A stretch of DNA of 50,643 nt from Hyphomicrobiales bacterium (GCA_021323775.1 JAJPKK010000121.1:1-50643), one strand, 5' to 3'; positions 9,328 to 16,662 are shown, counted from the first letter of the stretch. Made by a program: numbers and translations. The notes: generated by a model from the letters alone, not told the origin.

Positions 9328-10197
9328 ATGCAGGATGTCGTCGCTATTGACGTCACGCCGCTATCCGCCGCCTGCGGCGCGGAGGTCAGAGGGATTGACC
9401 TCACCAAGCCGCTCTCGGCGGCGACAGTCCAGGCGATCAAAGAGGCTTGGGAAAGACATCTCGTGCTGGTCTTCCGCGGCCAGACCCTTTCACAGGACGA
9501 CCAGCTTCGTTTCGCTTCTTATTTCGGCGAGCTCGGGGACCGCAAGAAAGCGCCGGAGCATTTGCGCAGCCGCGCCGAGGGGAGCCGGCAGGACAACCAG
9601 AAAATTCTCCTTGTCTCCAACATCAAGGTCGATGGGGAGGCGATCGGCGCTTTTGGGGAAGGCGAGTTCTGGTTCCATGTCGACGGCGGCTACACGCCGC
9701 GGCCCTACCGATACACTTTCCTCTACGCGCTCGAACTGCCCTCCACGGGCGGCAACACCATGTTCGCGAACATGTACAAGGCCTATGAGGCGGTTCCCGC
9801 GGCGCTCAAGGACAAGCTCCGGGGCCGCAAGGCGCTGCACATCCACGAATACAACCGCGCCAGGCAGGCGGATAGCTCAGGCGACATCAGCGGCATTCCG
9901 CACCATTTTCATCCGGTCTTTATTACTCATCCGGATACCGGGCGCAAAACGCTCTTTGTCGACCGCCTGATGACGACGCGGATCGAGGGCCTGCCGGCTG
10001 AGGAGAGTTCTGCGATACTCGATCAGCTCTACGAAATCGGCGAGCGCCGCGAATTCATCTTCGAGCATGTCTGGCGGCTCGGAGACTTCGTCATGTGGGA
10101 CAATCGCTGCACCACCCATGCGCGGACCGATTTTCCCAAGGACGAACGCCGGCTGCTGCGCCGGTGTACGGTTGAAGGCGAACCGCTTTATGAGTGA
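9328..10197 (+). CDS. TauD/TfdA-family 2-oxoglutarate-dependent dioxygenase
   Basis: A 289-residue Fe(II)/2-oxoglutarate oxygenase. The iron ligands are H117-x-D119 (FWFHVDGGY) and H264 (TTHARTDFP). R275 and R279 lie 11 and 15 residues after the distal histidine, the spacing of the 2-oxoglutarate-binding arginines of TauD. The N-terminus (GAEVRGIDLTKPLS) is typical of the TauD/TfdA superfamily. Family members oxidise taurine, sulfonates, phenoxyacids or other small acids; the substrate cannot be read here, and no transporter or sulfonate gene is adjacent. The ATG at 9328 has a good GGAGG ribosome site. The 3' end overlaps that of the convergent vapC by 10 nt. Confidence 0.9.
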   Translation: MQDVVAIDVTPLSAACGAEVRGIDLTKPLSAATVQAIKEAWERHLVLVFRGQTLSQDDQLRFASYFGELGDRKKAPEHLRSRAEGSRQDNQKILLVSNIKVDGEAIGAFGEGEFWFHVDGGYTPRPYRYTFLYALELPSTGGNTMFANMYKAYEAVPAALKDKLRGRKALHIHEYNRARQADSSGDISGIPHHFHPVFITHPDTGRKTLFVDRLMTTRIEGLPAEESSAILDQLYEIGERREFIFEHVWRLGDFVMWDNRCTTHARTDFPKDERRLLRRCTVEGEPLYE

Positions 10198-10613
10198 GGA
10201 GCTGCCCAAGGATTGAGCAGCGCGACGCCGACAGATTTGAAGTCTGCGACATTACGCGTGACAACCGTCAGACCGTGAACCATCGCCGTCGCAGCGATAA
10301 AGGCATCGCGTTCCGCTCGCCGGTCAGGGACATGAAGGCGCGCGCAACGCTGCGCTACCACTGTATCGACAGCAAGGATTCGATCCGCGAAGCGCGGCAG
10401 GACCTGCTCGTCGATCCAGGCGCGCAGGATTGCACCTTTCGCGGCGTCCTTGCGTGCGATTTTGAGCGTGCCCAACTCGATCTCAAGAATGGAGATGGCT
10501 GAGAGAAAAAAGCTCGCATTTGGAATCGTGCTGGCCCACGCCAGAACATTCTTGTTCGCCCTGTCCGGCCGCCGGAGTTCGGAGATAACGTTGGTATCAA
10601 GCAGGAACATCAT
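10188..10613 (-). CDS. vapC: VapC-family PIN-domain toxin
   Basis: A 141-residue PIN-domain ribonuclease, the toxin half of a type II toxin-antitoxin pair. The acidic metal-binding residues are present: D6 (MFLLDTNVISEL), E44 (SILEIELG), D103 (ERDAFIAATA) and D124 (TRNVADF). Related VapC proteins cut tRNA or rRNA sites. The start overlaps the antitoxin stop by 4 nt (ATGA), a sign of coupled translation. Two adjacent ATG codons (10613 and 10610) could start it. All catalytic residues are intact, so it may be active. Confidence 0.93.
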   Translation of the reverse strand: MMFLLDTNVISELRRPDRANKNVLAWASTIPNASFFLSAISILEIELGTLKIARKDAAKGAILRAWIDEQVLPRFADRILAVDTVVAQRCARLHVPDRRAERDAFIAATAMVHGLTVVTRNVADFKSVGVALLNPWAAPHS

Positions 10614-10870
10614 TCGAGATCGGCGGGCTTAAAAAAGCCTCCACGGAGGCGGGGCGGCTTGAACTCGAAATCCGCCGCATCGCCCGGCTGGGCGAGCGCT
10701 TCCGCCAGACTCATGTCGCCGCCGGTCAGGCGTCGATAGTCTTCGATTGTCAGCAGGACGTGCGCTGGTCGGCCGCGATCGGTGATGAAGACCGGACCAC
10801 GCCGCGCCGCCTTCTTGGCGCGGCTGGTATCCTGATTGAATTCGCGGCTGGTCAGAGTCGTCACCGCCAT
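10610..10870 (-). CDS. Phd/YefM-family antitoxin
   Basis: An 86-residue antitoxin with the Phd/YefM N-terminal DNA-binding fold (TTLTSREFNQDTSRAKKAA, then GPVFITDRGRPAHVLLTIED) and a C-terminal tail (PRLRGGFFKPADLE) of the kind that wraps round the toxin. It lies directly upstream of vapC with a 4-nt overlap. The ATG at 10870 (MAVTTLT) has a GGGAGAG ribosome site; an upstream in-frame start is less likely. The pair is Phd-type antitoxin with VapC-type toxin, a common hybrid combination. It probably represses its own promoter through the palindrome at 10918-10933. Confidence 0.92.
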   Translation of the reverse strand: MAVTTLTSREFNQDTSRAKKAARRGPVFITDRGRPAHVLLTIEDYRRLTGGDMSLAEALAQPGDAADFEFKPPRLRGGFFKPADLE

Positions 10871-10917
10871 ATCGGTCTCTCCCGCGTGGACAGACGCCAT
10901 TGCGGGGATTACAATAT

Positions 10918-10933
10918 GTAGTTACGTACCTAC
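10918..10933. promoter_or_regulatory. Palindromic operator of the toxin-antitoxin operon
   Basis: GTAGTTACGTACCTAC is a 16-bp palindrome with one mismatched pair, 48 nt upstream of the antitoxin start. Phd/YefM antitoxins usually bind such GTA-rich palindromes, so this is a likely autoregulatory operator. It also lies 22 nt before the divergent secreted-protein gene at 10956 and could affect it. Confidence 0.6.
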
Positions 10934-10955
10934 TTTCAAGCCAAGGATAGCTCGC

Positions 10956-11825
10956 ATGCGCCTCCGCCATCTTATCGGCCTGATGGCCCTGACGACCGCG
11001 TTTCTCACCCCATTCGCCGCTGAGGCCTTCGACGACTCCCAATATCCGGACCTGAAGGGAGAATGGCGCCGCGTCGCCGTGCCGAGCGGGGCCTACCCCG
11101 GCGTCCAGTACGATCCACACAAGCCGGCGGGACCCGGGCAGGAGGCGCCGCTGACGCCGGAATATCAGGCGATTTTCGAGGCCAATCTGGCTGATCAGGC
11201 GCTGGGCGGCCAAGCCGGCGACCCGACCTTCAGGTGCCTGTCGCCGGGCATGCCGCGCGTCATGGGGCCGTACGGGGCGATGGAAATCGTGGTTCTCCCC
11301 GAAACCACCTACATCCTGATCGACCACATTCGCGACAGCCGCCGCATTCACACCGATGGCCGCGACTTCCCGGCCAACATGGCGGACGATCCCCTGTTTA
11401 CCGGCTATTCAATCGGCCGCTGGGTCGATGAGGACGGCGACGGCCGCTATGACACGCTGCTGGTCGAGACCCGTGGGCTGAAGGGGCCGCGCACCTATGA
11501 GATGACCGGCATTCCGCTGCACGAGGATAATCAGTCGATCATCAGGGAGCGGATCTATCTCGACAAGAGCAACTTGAACATGCTGCACGACGAAATCACG
11601 ACGTTCGATCATGCGCTCACGCGGCCGTGGATAGTCACCAAAGACTACCGACGCACCCAAACAAAAGAGCCGATCTGGTGGAAGGAAACCGTGTGCGCCG
11701 AAAACAATGTTCACGTCAGCATCGGCAATGAAGTTTACTTTTTAAGCGGCGACGGCCTGCTCATGCCTGCCAAAAAGGGCCAGCCGCCGCCGGACCTGCG
11801 GTATTTCCATCGATCGCGGAAGTGA
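10956..11825 (+). CDS. Secreted protein of an uncharacterised family (paralogue of 14214-15245)
   Basis: A 289-residue exported protein; function unknown. The signal peptide is MRLRHLIGLMALTTAFLTPF with cleavage likely after AAEA. Motifs shared with the product of 14214-15245 are: a central cysteine before a proline (CLSPGMP), a hydrophobic EIVVLPETTYILIDHI segment, a GxW...DTLLVET strand, HDEITTFDHALTRPW, and a C-terminal VCAENN. The segment DEDGDGRYD (residues 158-166) looks like an aspartate-rich calcium loop and replaces the shorter WEGDTLV form of relatives. Such proteins occur near DUF6152 and amidohydrolase genes in soil bacteria, as here. The ATG at 10956 gives a proper signal peptide. 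Confidence 0.75.
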   Translation: MRLRHLIGLMALTTAFLTPFAAEAFDDSQYPDLKGEWRRVAVPSGAYPGVQYDPHKPAGPGQEAPLTPEYQAIFEANLADQALGGQAGDPTFRCLSPGMPRVMGPYGAMEIVVLPETTYILIDHIRDSRRIHTDGRDFPANMADDPLFTGYSIGRWVDEDGDGRYDTLLVETRGLKGPRTYEMTGIPLHEDNQSIIRERIYLDKSNLNMLHDEITTFDHALTRPWIVTKDYRRTQTKEPIWWKETVCAENNVHVSIGNEVYFLSGDGLLMPAKKGQPPPDLRYFHRSRK

Positions 11826-12034
11826 GCATGCCGCCGCGCGTGGGCGCGTGGGCACAATGTTGGCCCATCGGGCGGGCAAAGCGAATCGCGCCCGCCAAAG
11901 GCAAGGCGCTGACGGGGCTCGCGCACGCACCCTTCGTCCTCCGCGTATCAAAGGCCGAAGCACTCATCGCGGTAAGTTCGGGTTAGCGCACGCCAAAGTC
12001 GTCCTATCGGGGCATTTTTGTCGGCGTGTCGCGC
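11826..12034. repeat. Dispersed GGGCAAAGCGAA-type repeat
   Basis: After the secreted-protein gene lies GGGCGGGCAAAGCGAATCGC (11870-11889) followed by CGCCCGCCAAAGG. This is a degenerate copy of the repeat that also appears near 17150, 24360 and 30752 (GGTGGGCAAAGCGAAGCGTG). No gene is evident. Confidence 0.5.
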
Positions 12035-12151
12035 TTATGGACCGTCGCAACCGGGTCCAGTGTAAACGTCTGGGGGCGGATGCGAACAACAAATGAACAC
12101 CCATGCCGCCAGGACCACACCAATGACCACGGTCATTGGGTCGATGCTCAT
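12035..12151 (-). CDS. Possible 38-residue single-span membrane peptide
   Basis: A short open frame starting ATG AGC ATC GAC and ending TAA. It encodes MSIDPMTVVIGVVLAAWVFI, then a cysteine pair and a proline-rich tail ending GPGCDGP. The profile is a short N-terminus, one hydrophobic helix and a polar tail. No clear ribosome site is seen. A 9-bp palindrome (12120-12128 / 12131-12139) lies inside it and could instead be the functional element. Function unknown. Confidence 0.3.
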   Translation of the reverse strand: MSIDPMTVVIGVVLAAWVFICCSHPPPDVYTGPGCDGP

Positions 12152-12215
12152 GGCGCAGACGTAAGCGCTCGCAGGTCGTTTCAAGGCTGGTAATGAGCCG
12201 CTGCGACTGTTTGAC

Positions 12216-12392
12216 TCAACGCCGAATTGCCTGCTTGTCGCGTGTTCGTTGTTTGTGTGCTGGCAGGACGTCGACCGCGGCGGCGCCCAAGGGCTCGGTG
12301 TCTTTCGGGAAATCTATCCACGAGCCGTCCGACGAACGAACGTGCACAACGCGACCGAGCTGGATTGCGTCAGCCGGGCCACGCGGCGGCAA
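12216..12392 (-). CDS. Possible 58-residue orphan ORF with TTG start
   Basis: A minus-strand open frame between an in-frame TAA and a TGA encodes a hydrophilic peptide including VVHVRSSDGSWIDFPKD and ending DKQAIRR. It looks protein-like, but only TTG or internal GTG starts exist and no ribosome site is convincing. It could be a gene remnant or an untranslated open frame. Confidence 0.2.
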   Translation of the reverse strand: MPPRGPADAIQLGRVVHVRSSDGSWIDFPKDTEPLGAAAVDVLPAHKQRTRDKQAIRR

Positions 12393-12432
12393 CCTTAATT
12401 AAACGTAAACGCCTGCGTCCGATACTGCACGT

Positions 12433-12693
12433 ATGACGACCACTCGAAAACGCCGTCTGAGCCCGCAACCCCGCCGCACGCTTGAGATGCTAAAGCTGCT
12501 TGCCAGCAGTCCGCATGGCGTGACCCAAGCATCGCTTGTGCGCGTCCACGGCTTCAATGGCGATATGATCACCGATGTTGTGCACGGCGGCCTCGCTACT
12601 GCGGAACGCGAGACCGTGAACGCTGGTCCCAGGTTGGTCGACGCTGTACGCCTCCGGATCACTCCCATTGGTCGGGAGGCGATCGAAGAGTAA
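12433..12693 (+). CDS. Small hypothetical protein, winged-helix-like
   Basis: An 86-residue basic protein of unknown function. The N-terminus is rich in R and K (TTRKRRLSPQPRRT), followed by LEMLKLLASSPHGVTQASLV. That resembles the first helices of a winged-helix domain, with THGVTEA-like turn and a later VDAVRLRITPIGREAIEE strand that resembles the wing and last helix. Small proteins of this layout are, from memory, widespread in Bradyrhizobium-like genomes. It could bind DNA; this is inference only. It stands alone among non-coding DNA. Confidence 0.6.
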   Translation: MTTTRKRRLSPQPRRTLEMLKLLASSPHGVTQASLVRVHGFNGDMITDVVHGGLATAERETVNAGPRLVDAVRLRITPIGREAIEE

Positions 12694-12811
12694 CGCTTAG
12701 ACTCTGAGTACTCAGGAGCGTTGCGCCGCTGTGAGCCGCGTTTGCCTGCCCGCCAAACCCGCCGCCCAAGCGGAACCAACGCCGCCCGGCAAGCAGCCGC
12801 CGGCACTTCTC

Positions 12812-13111
12812 CTAGTTGTAGCCGTGGAAGTACAAGTGCCGGCGCCCGTAGAAGTGGCGCGGGTAGGGCCGGTAGTAGCCGTAGGGTCGGTAGTACCCCT
12901 CGTACCCGCCCGGGTAGGTCATGACATACGCATAGCCATCCGGGTAGGTCATGCCATAAACCTCGGGGTAGCCGGAGGCAAAAGCGCCGTAGCCGTAGCC
13001 GTAGTTCGGATCGTAACCGCCATAACCCCAGGCCGAAGCTGGCTTAGTCGCCGCAGCCGCCAAGCTCACGGCAAGGGCCGCCGTTGCCGCGTATTTTGCT
13101 AGGTTCACCAA
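12812..13111 (-). CDS. Small secreted glycine/tyrosine-rich protein
   Basis: A 99-residue exported protein with signal peptide (KYAATAALAVSLAAAATKPASA, cleaved before WGYGGY). The mature part is low-complexity and dominated by G, Y and P (GYDPNYGYGYGAF, GYYRPYGYYRPYPRHFYGRR). A strong ribosome site AGGAGGTGAG lies upstream of adjacent TTG and GTG codons; translation starts at 13111 (TTG) or 13108 (GTG). Such proteins are common in Rhizobiales and have no defined function; envelope-surface or heme/metal association is speculation. Confidence 0.7.
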   Translation of the reverse strand: MVNLAKYAATAALAVSLAAAATKPASAWGYGGYDPNYGYGYGAFASGYPEVYGMTYPDGYAYVMTYPGGYEGYYRPYGYYRPYPRHFYGRRHLYFHGYN

Positions 13112-13691
13112 GGCTCACCTCCTACGAGTGTCTGGCTTGTTGGCGAATAGCGGCGCCCGATGCTTTGGCGGGGGCTAGGGAAGGGGGAAACGCCAAGCCA
13201 CCAGGTCGCCGCAGTCACAGTGGCGCGTTCGGGCGCTTTCTGAGGGCGCCATAAGTCATCAACCCGACAGAGGTTCTCGTGTTCCGCTCTGGGAACCCAT
13301 CACAGCCTTTTGATTTCGCTCCCGCCTGCCCTTAGCTTGCGAATGACCCTTTTGCTCCGCAAACAGCGCGCCCAAGCCCACAAAAGATGGGAGCCCCTCC
13401 AACTGGCCCGACGGCGCCCGCAATTCCCCCGAGCGCGCGCGTTGGTCGGCAGTCAGTGCGGCGCTCTGAGTTCGCCGCCACTACTTTGTTTCCGTCTTCG
13501 CCCCACGCGAGCGCTGTGCGCGGTTGGGCGATGTTTGCCGCGTGCGCAAGCGTTATTGATATTGCGCAAAACGGGTGGGTTTGACGTCCGGCAAAAATAT
13601 TACCGCTGCCCCCATTGCAGGTTTCCGCGTGCACGGCTCGGCGCCAGACGACGAGTCGGAGACGATCGGCAATATCGCAGGAGGCAGCAAC
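13112..13691. other. 580-nt intergenic stretch without a convincing gene
   Basis: Frames in both directions are open by virtue of high GC, but none has a start with a ribosome site or recognisable motifs. The segment GCAAAACGGGTGGGTTTGACGT near 13565 resembles, from memory, dispersed intergenic sequence in Bradyrhizobium-type genomes, which would make this decayed repeat DNA. Confidence 0.4.
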
Positions 13692-13871
13692 ATGGAAAGA
13701 ATAATGGAAACAATGGTTTTGGTCCTCGCAATCGTAATGGTCGCACCGCTTCCATTCGAACAAATCATCGGTGGTTATGGGCGTCTTGCGTTGGCGGTGC
13801 TCGGTTTCCTGCTCATATTTTGGTGGCTATTCAGGAACGATCACAGGAAGGACCGGAGGGGCGAAGCGTAG
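13692..13871 (+). CDS. Small two-span membrane protein
   Basis: A 59-residue protein with two hydrophobic segments (METMVLVLAIVMVAPLPF and LALAVLGFLLIFWWLF) joined by a short polar turn and ending in a charged tail (RNDHRKDRRGEA). The ATG at 13692 follows AGGAGG with a 7-nt spacer, an excellent ribosome site and the main support for a real gene. Function unknown. Confidence 0.6.
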   Translation: MERIMETMVLVLAIVMVAPLPFEQIIGGYGRLALAVLGFLLIFWWLFRNDHRKDRRGEA

Positions 13872-14213
13872 GCCTTGTGGCCTTCCGGGTTCGGGACGGG
13901 CCGCGCCGTCGGCGGGATGGTTTCGTGCTATCGTTCGGCGGCGCGCTCACTCTCCCCAGCTCCAGGCCGCGCGCCGGTTCCCGTCTCCATTGAGGGCGAT
14001 AGCCATGCGGGAAAAGGCGGGTGTCCGGCGGCGGCTGCGCGGCGACGGGGCCACCGAGGGCCGTGGTTCGCGCGAGTGGTATCGTACCCTCATCGGCTCC
14101 AGCGCAAATGTGCCGCGTTCCTATACTAAAGGGCACGGCGCGCACCCTTCGACAGGCTCAGGAGCGCGCCTTCGCCTACTCTACCGCTCACGCGGGCGAC
14201 CAAGCGCGGCCGC
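13872..14213. repeat. Intergenic stretch with a CTTCGACAGGCTCAGGAGC-type repeat
   Basis: Positions about 14134-14175 carry GGGCACGGCGCGCACCCTTC followed by GACAGGCTCAGGAGCGCGCC. A similar block is at 30796-30836 (CCTTCGGCAGGCTCAGGAGC). No convincing gene is present in the rest. Confidence 0.5.
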
Positions 14214-15245
14214 TCAGAAATCCGGTTTGTCCGCCGTCGGCACTTCAGAATTCTTGTTGTAATAATACTCGCGAATGTTTTCCGCACAGACAAATTCCGG
14301 CCAGCCGCCGCGGGCGCGCCGATAGGTCATGAGCGCCGACCACGGCATCGTGAAGACTCCTTCGTCTTCGACCGTAAATTCAAGCTGCAGCCCGTTGCCC
14401 CGATAGTCGGGATCAGCGTCCATGCCGGAGTCGTTGAAGGGCAGGCGTCGATTCTCCTTTTGGCCGCGTTCCTGCTCCTCCTTGGCGGTCTCGTAGTCGA
14501 GCAGCCGATAGCGTTCCACCACGTGCAGAGCTTCCGTGTAGGGCGTGCCGAAGATGTCCACCATGGCAAACGGTCGCGTAGTCTTGATCCCCACCGTATC
14601 GATTACCAGCGTATCGCCTTCGTAATGGCCGACGGAATCTCCGTACCAGGACGGCGTGACGCGCGCCGGATGCGACGAGTTCAGCCGTACATGGCGCACT
14701 TCATGATCGGGATTGCTGTAAAGGATGGTTACTCTGTCCGGCTCCTGCAGCAATTGGATGCCGATGGTCCAGAAGATATACGGCACGGGCTGTGGCCAGC
14801 ATTGGTTGGCCGGGGTCGGATAGGTCACGCCGGCCAGCGAAATTTCGCCGTGCTTTTTCACGACTTCTGCGGCGTGGGGCTTCAGAATCGGATTGGTGTA
14901 ATCGCCGACGAGCTGATTGCCGTTGCTCTCGCCGGTGCGCAGGCGCGATCTGTTGCGCACCGGACCAGGACCGGACAGCGGCGGCTCGAAGCTGGGCCAG
15001 GAGGGGTGAACCCATACGCCAGAGAAATCCGGGACGGACGCGGCGTGTTGCTGACCGGTATCGCCCGCTCCGATCCCCACCCTCGCCGTCCCGGCCAGCG
15101 GGGGAGGATTGGGGAGGGGGCCGGGGGAGGAAAGCGAGCCGGCAGACGCCGGTGTTTGCCCCGACACAGCGGTTGGCGCCATTGCGGCGATTGACGCCAA
15201 TGTTGATGTCGCCAATAAAGCGAAAGGCCGTCGCGGTGCGGTCAT
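14214..15245 (-). CDS. Secreted protein of an uncharacterised family (paralogue of 10956-11825)
   Basis: A 343-residue exported protein, function unknown. The signal peptide (MTAPRRPFALLATSTLASIA...) is cleaved around VSGQ. The mature domain has DFSGVWVHPSW, NQCWPQPVPYIF, DRVTILYSNPDHEVRHVRL, GDSVGHYEGDTLVIDTVGI, and a C-terminal FVCAEN, the signatures shared with the product of 10956. Residues 39-60 (PLPNPPPLAGTARVG within them) match translation of the window's C-rich palindromic repeat, so a repeat seems to have entered the frame just after the signal peptide. The ATG at 15245 has GAGGATGGC upstream. It is the last of three minus-strand exported-protein genes, 52 nt after its neighbour, probably one operon. 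Confidence 0.75.
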   Translation of the reverse strand: MTAPRRPFALLATSTLASIAAMAPTAVSGQTPASAGSLSSPGPLPNPPPLAGTARVGIGAGDTGQQHAASVPDFSGVWVHPSWPSFEPPLSGPGPVRNRSRLRTGESNGNQLVGDYTNPILKPHAAEVVKKHGEISLAGVTYPTPANQCWPQPVPYIFWTIGIQLLQEPDRVTILYSNPDHEVRHVRLNSSHPARVTPSWYGDSVGHYEGDTLVIDTVGIKTTRPFAMVDIFGTPYTEALHVVERYRLLDYETAKEEQERGQKENRRLPFNDSGMDADPDYRGNGLQLEFTVEDEGVFTMPWSALMTYRRARGGWPEFVCAENIREYYYNKNSEVPTADKPDF

Positions 15246-15297
15246 GCCATCCTCCTGTTCACGCGCCCATCGCATCGAGCTGCCGCCGCTGCGCATT

Positions 15298-15870
15298 TTA
15301 TTCGAGCGCCGGCGTCTCAAGTTCGACGGCGCCCGGCTCCGTGCGGGAAAGTACGAACACGACGGAATCGACAAAGCGGCTGGGGTCGGAGGAAGCCAGA
15401 TCGCCGTTTGCCGGCACGGTGGCTTCAAACGCAAACAGCCTGCCCTTGGTGAAATAGAACGCGCCCGTCGACCGGCCCTTATTGCCTGGAAGATCAACGA
15501 CCATCTTGCGGCCGTACACTGCGTCCTTGCCCGGCTCGACGCGTGCGAACGTGTCCAGTAACACCTTCTTACCGTCCTGGAACATGTATTCCCGTTCGCC
15601 CAGAATGGTGGCGCCCTCGGCCTGAGCCTGTATGAAGCTGATCACGGTCACTTTGTATTCGATATTGTTGTCGACGGACCGGTAAACGATGGTCTGGCGC
15701 GGTCCTGCGATGTTGCCCCTGAAGGTGCCGACGCTGGCTTTGACCTCGCCCGGCGCCATGAAGGAGAAACCAAGCTCTCTGTTGATGTAGCTCTTCCAGG
15801 CGGCGTGCGCCGGCAGCGCCGTCATCGCCAGAGCCGAGCCCGCCAAAGCTGCAATCGTCCATCTGCACAT
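15298..15870 (-). CDS. Secreted hypothetical protein, tandem paralogue A
   Basis: A 190-residue exported protein with signal peptide MCRWTIAALAGSALAMTALP cleaved after AHA. The mature part starts AWKSYINRELGFSFMAPGEV. It matches its upstream neighbour throughout: AWxxYI...LGFxFxAPGExK, GTxRGxxAGxR, VYRxVDxNIEYK, YxFQDGKKVLxDTFxRV and a final RFVDS strand. The two genes arose by duplication. The ribosome site AAGGGAGGACTGAA is good. No catalytic motif is recognised; the LGFSFMAPGE opening is like short secreted beta-rich domains of unknown function. Confidence 0.75.
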   Translation of the reverse strand: MCRWTIAALAGSALAMTALPAHAAWKSYINRELGFSFMAPGEVKASVGTFRGNIAGPRQTIVYRSVDNNIEYKVTVISFIQAQAEGATILGEREYMFQDGKKVLLDTFARVEPGKDAVYGRKMVVDLPGNKGRSTGAFYFTKGRLFAFEATVPANGDLASSDPSRFVDSVVFVLSRTEPGAVELETPALE

Positions 15871-15906
15871 TTCAGTCCTCCCTTGATCTTGCGACCTCCG
15901 TTGCGG

Positions 15907-16467
15907 CTACTTTGACGGCACGGGCAACTCGATCGCATCGTCCGGGGCGCGGACCGTGAAGAATGTGATCGAGTCGACGAACCGCCCCATCTCGGGCGAG
16001 TCGTAGTCGCCGTTGGCTGGCAGAACCGTCGCCTGGAGCGTGACGATGCGGCCATTGATGAACCAGAATGCCGCCGATGTGCGTCCGCCATTGTTGGGCA
16101 GATCGATTGTGAGCTTGCGCCCGAATTGGCGATCGACGCGGCCGAAAGTGTCCATGAGCACTTTCTTGCCGTCCTGGAAGTTGTACTCGGCCTCGCCCAA
16201 AAGCGTCGCGGCGTCATTGGCCTTATCGCTCATGTCGATCACCACCGCTTTGTATTCGATATTATCGTCGACAAAGCGGTAGACGAAGGTGTCGCGCGCG
16301 CCGGCAACGGCGCCGCGATAGGTTCCTTTTTCCACCTTGAGCTCGCCCGGCGCCGCAAACGCAAAGCCGAGAGAATGGCTGATGTAGCCACGCCAGGCCG
16401 CCGTCGCCGGCGCGCTCGTTGCCGCCAGCGCGGCACCCGCCAAAATCGCCAAGCCCGTCAAACGCAT
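15907..16467 (-). CDS. Secreted hypothetical protein, tandem paralogue B
   Basis: A 186-residue exported protein with signal peptide MRLTGLAILAGAALAATSAP (cleaved around ATAA) and mature start WRGYISHSLGFAFAAPGELK. It is clearly related to the next gene over its full length, with the same YNFQDGKKVLMDTFGRVD core. It leads a probable operon of three exported-protein genes. GGGAGGGAAGG precedes the ATG at 16467. Upstream DNA contains a C-rich palindrome (16507-16530) and the strong divergent promoter of the DUF6152-like gene. Function unknown. Confidence 0.75.
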   Translation of the reverse strand: MRLTGLAILAGAALAATSAPATAAWRGYISHSLGFAFAAPGELKVEKGTYRGAVAGARDTFVYRFVDDNIEYKAVVIDMSDKANDAATLLGEAEYNFQDGKKVLMDTFGRVDRQFGRKLTIDLPNNGGRTSAAFWFINGRIVTLQATVLPANGDYDSPEMGRFVDSITFFTVRAPDDAIELPVPSK

Positions 16468-16506
16468 CCTTCCCTCCCGTGAGTTGTCGCGAGCGGACCC
16501 TCGCCG

Positions 16507-16530
16507 CCCTCCCCTGCTGGCCGGGGAGGG
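16507..16530. repeat. CCCTCCCC/GGGGAGGG palindrome
   Basis: CCCTCCCC (16507-16514) and GGGGAGGG (16523-16530) form a perfect 8-bp stem around TGCTGGCC. It is a compact copy of the C-rich intergenic repeat and lies in the upstream region of the minus-strand secreted-protein operon. Confidence 0.65.
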
Positions 16531-16587
16531 GCAGAGAGGCGGAATAGCTTAATGTTTCTGCCCCGGCCGCTCCCGATTGCCGTTCTC

Positions 16588-16645
16588 TTGTACGATTTTT
16601 GCATCGTATTATAATGTTGGCAAAATATAAAATTCACTGGCCAAC
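16588..16645 (+). promoter_or_regulatory. Sigma-70-like promoter with two inverted repeats
   Basis: TTGTAC (16588-16593) and TATAAT (16610-16615) are 16 nt apart, the best consensus-like promoter seen in the window. Between the boxes TACGAT (16591-16596) and ATCGTA (16603-16608) form an inverted repeat. A second pair, GTTGGC (16616-16621) and GCCAAC (16640-16645), lies at and after the likely start site. Both could be operators. The next gene starts at 16663 with GGGAGAC as ribosome site. Confidence 0.6.
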
Positions 16646-16662
16646 TTATTCGGGAGACGTCC

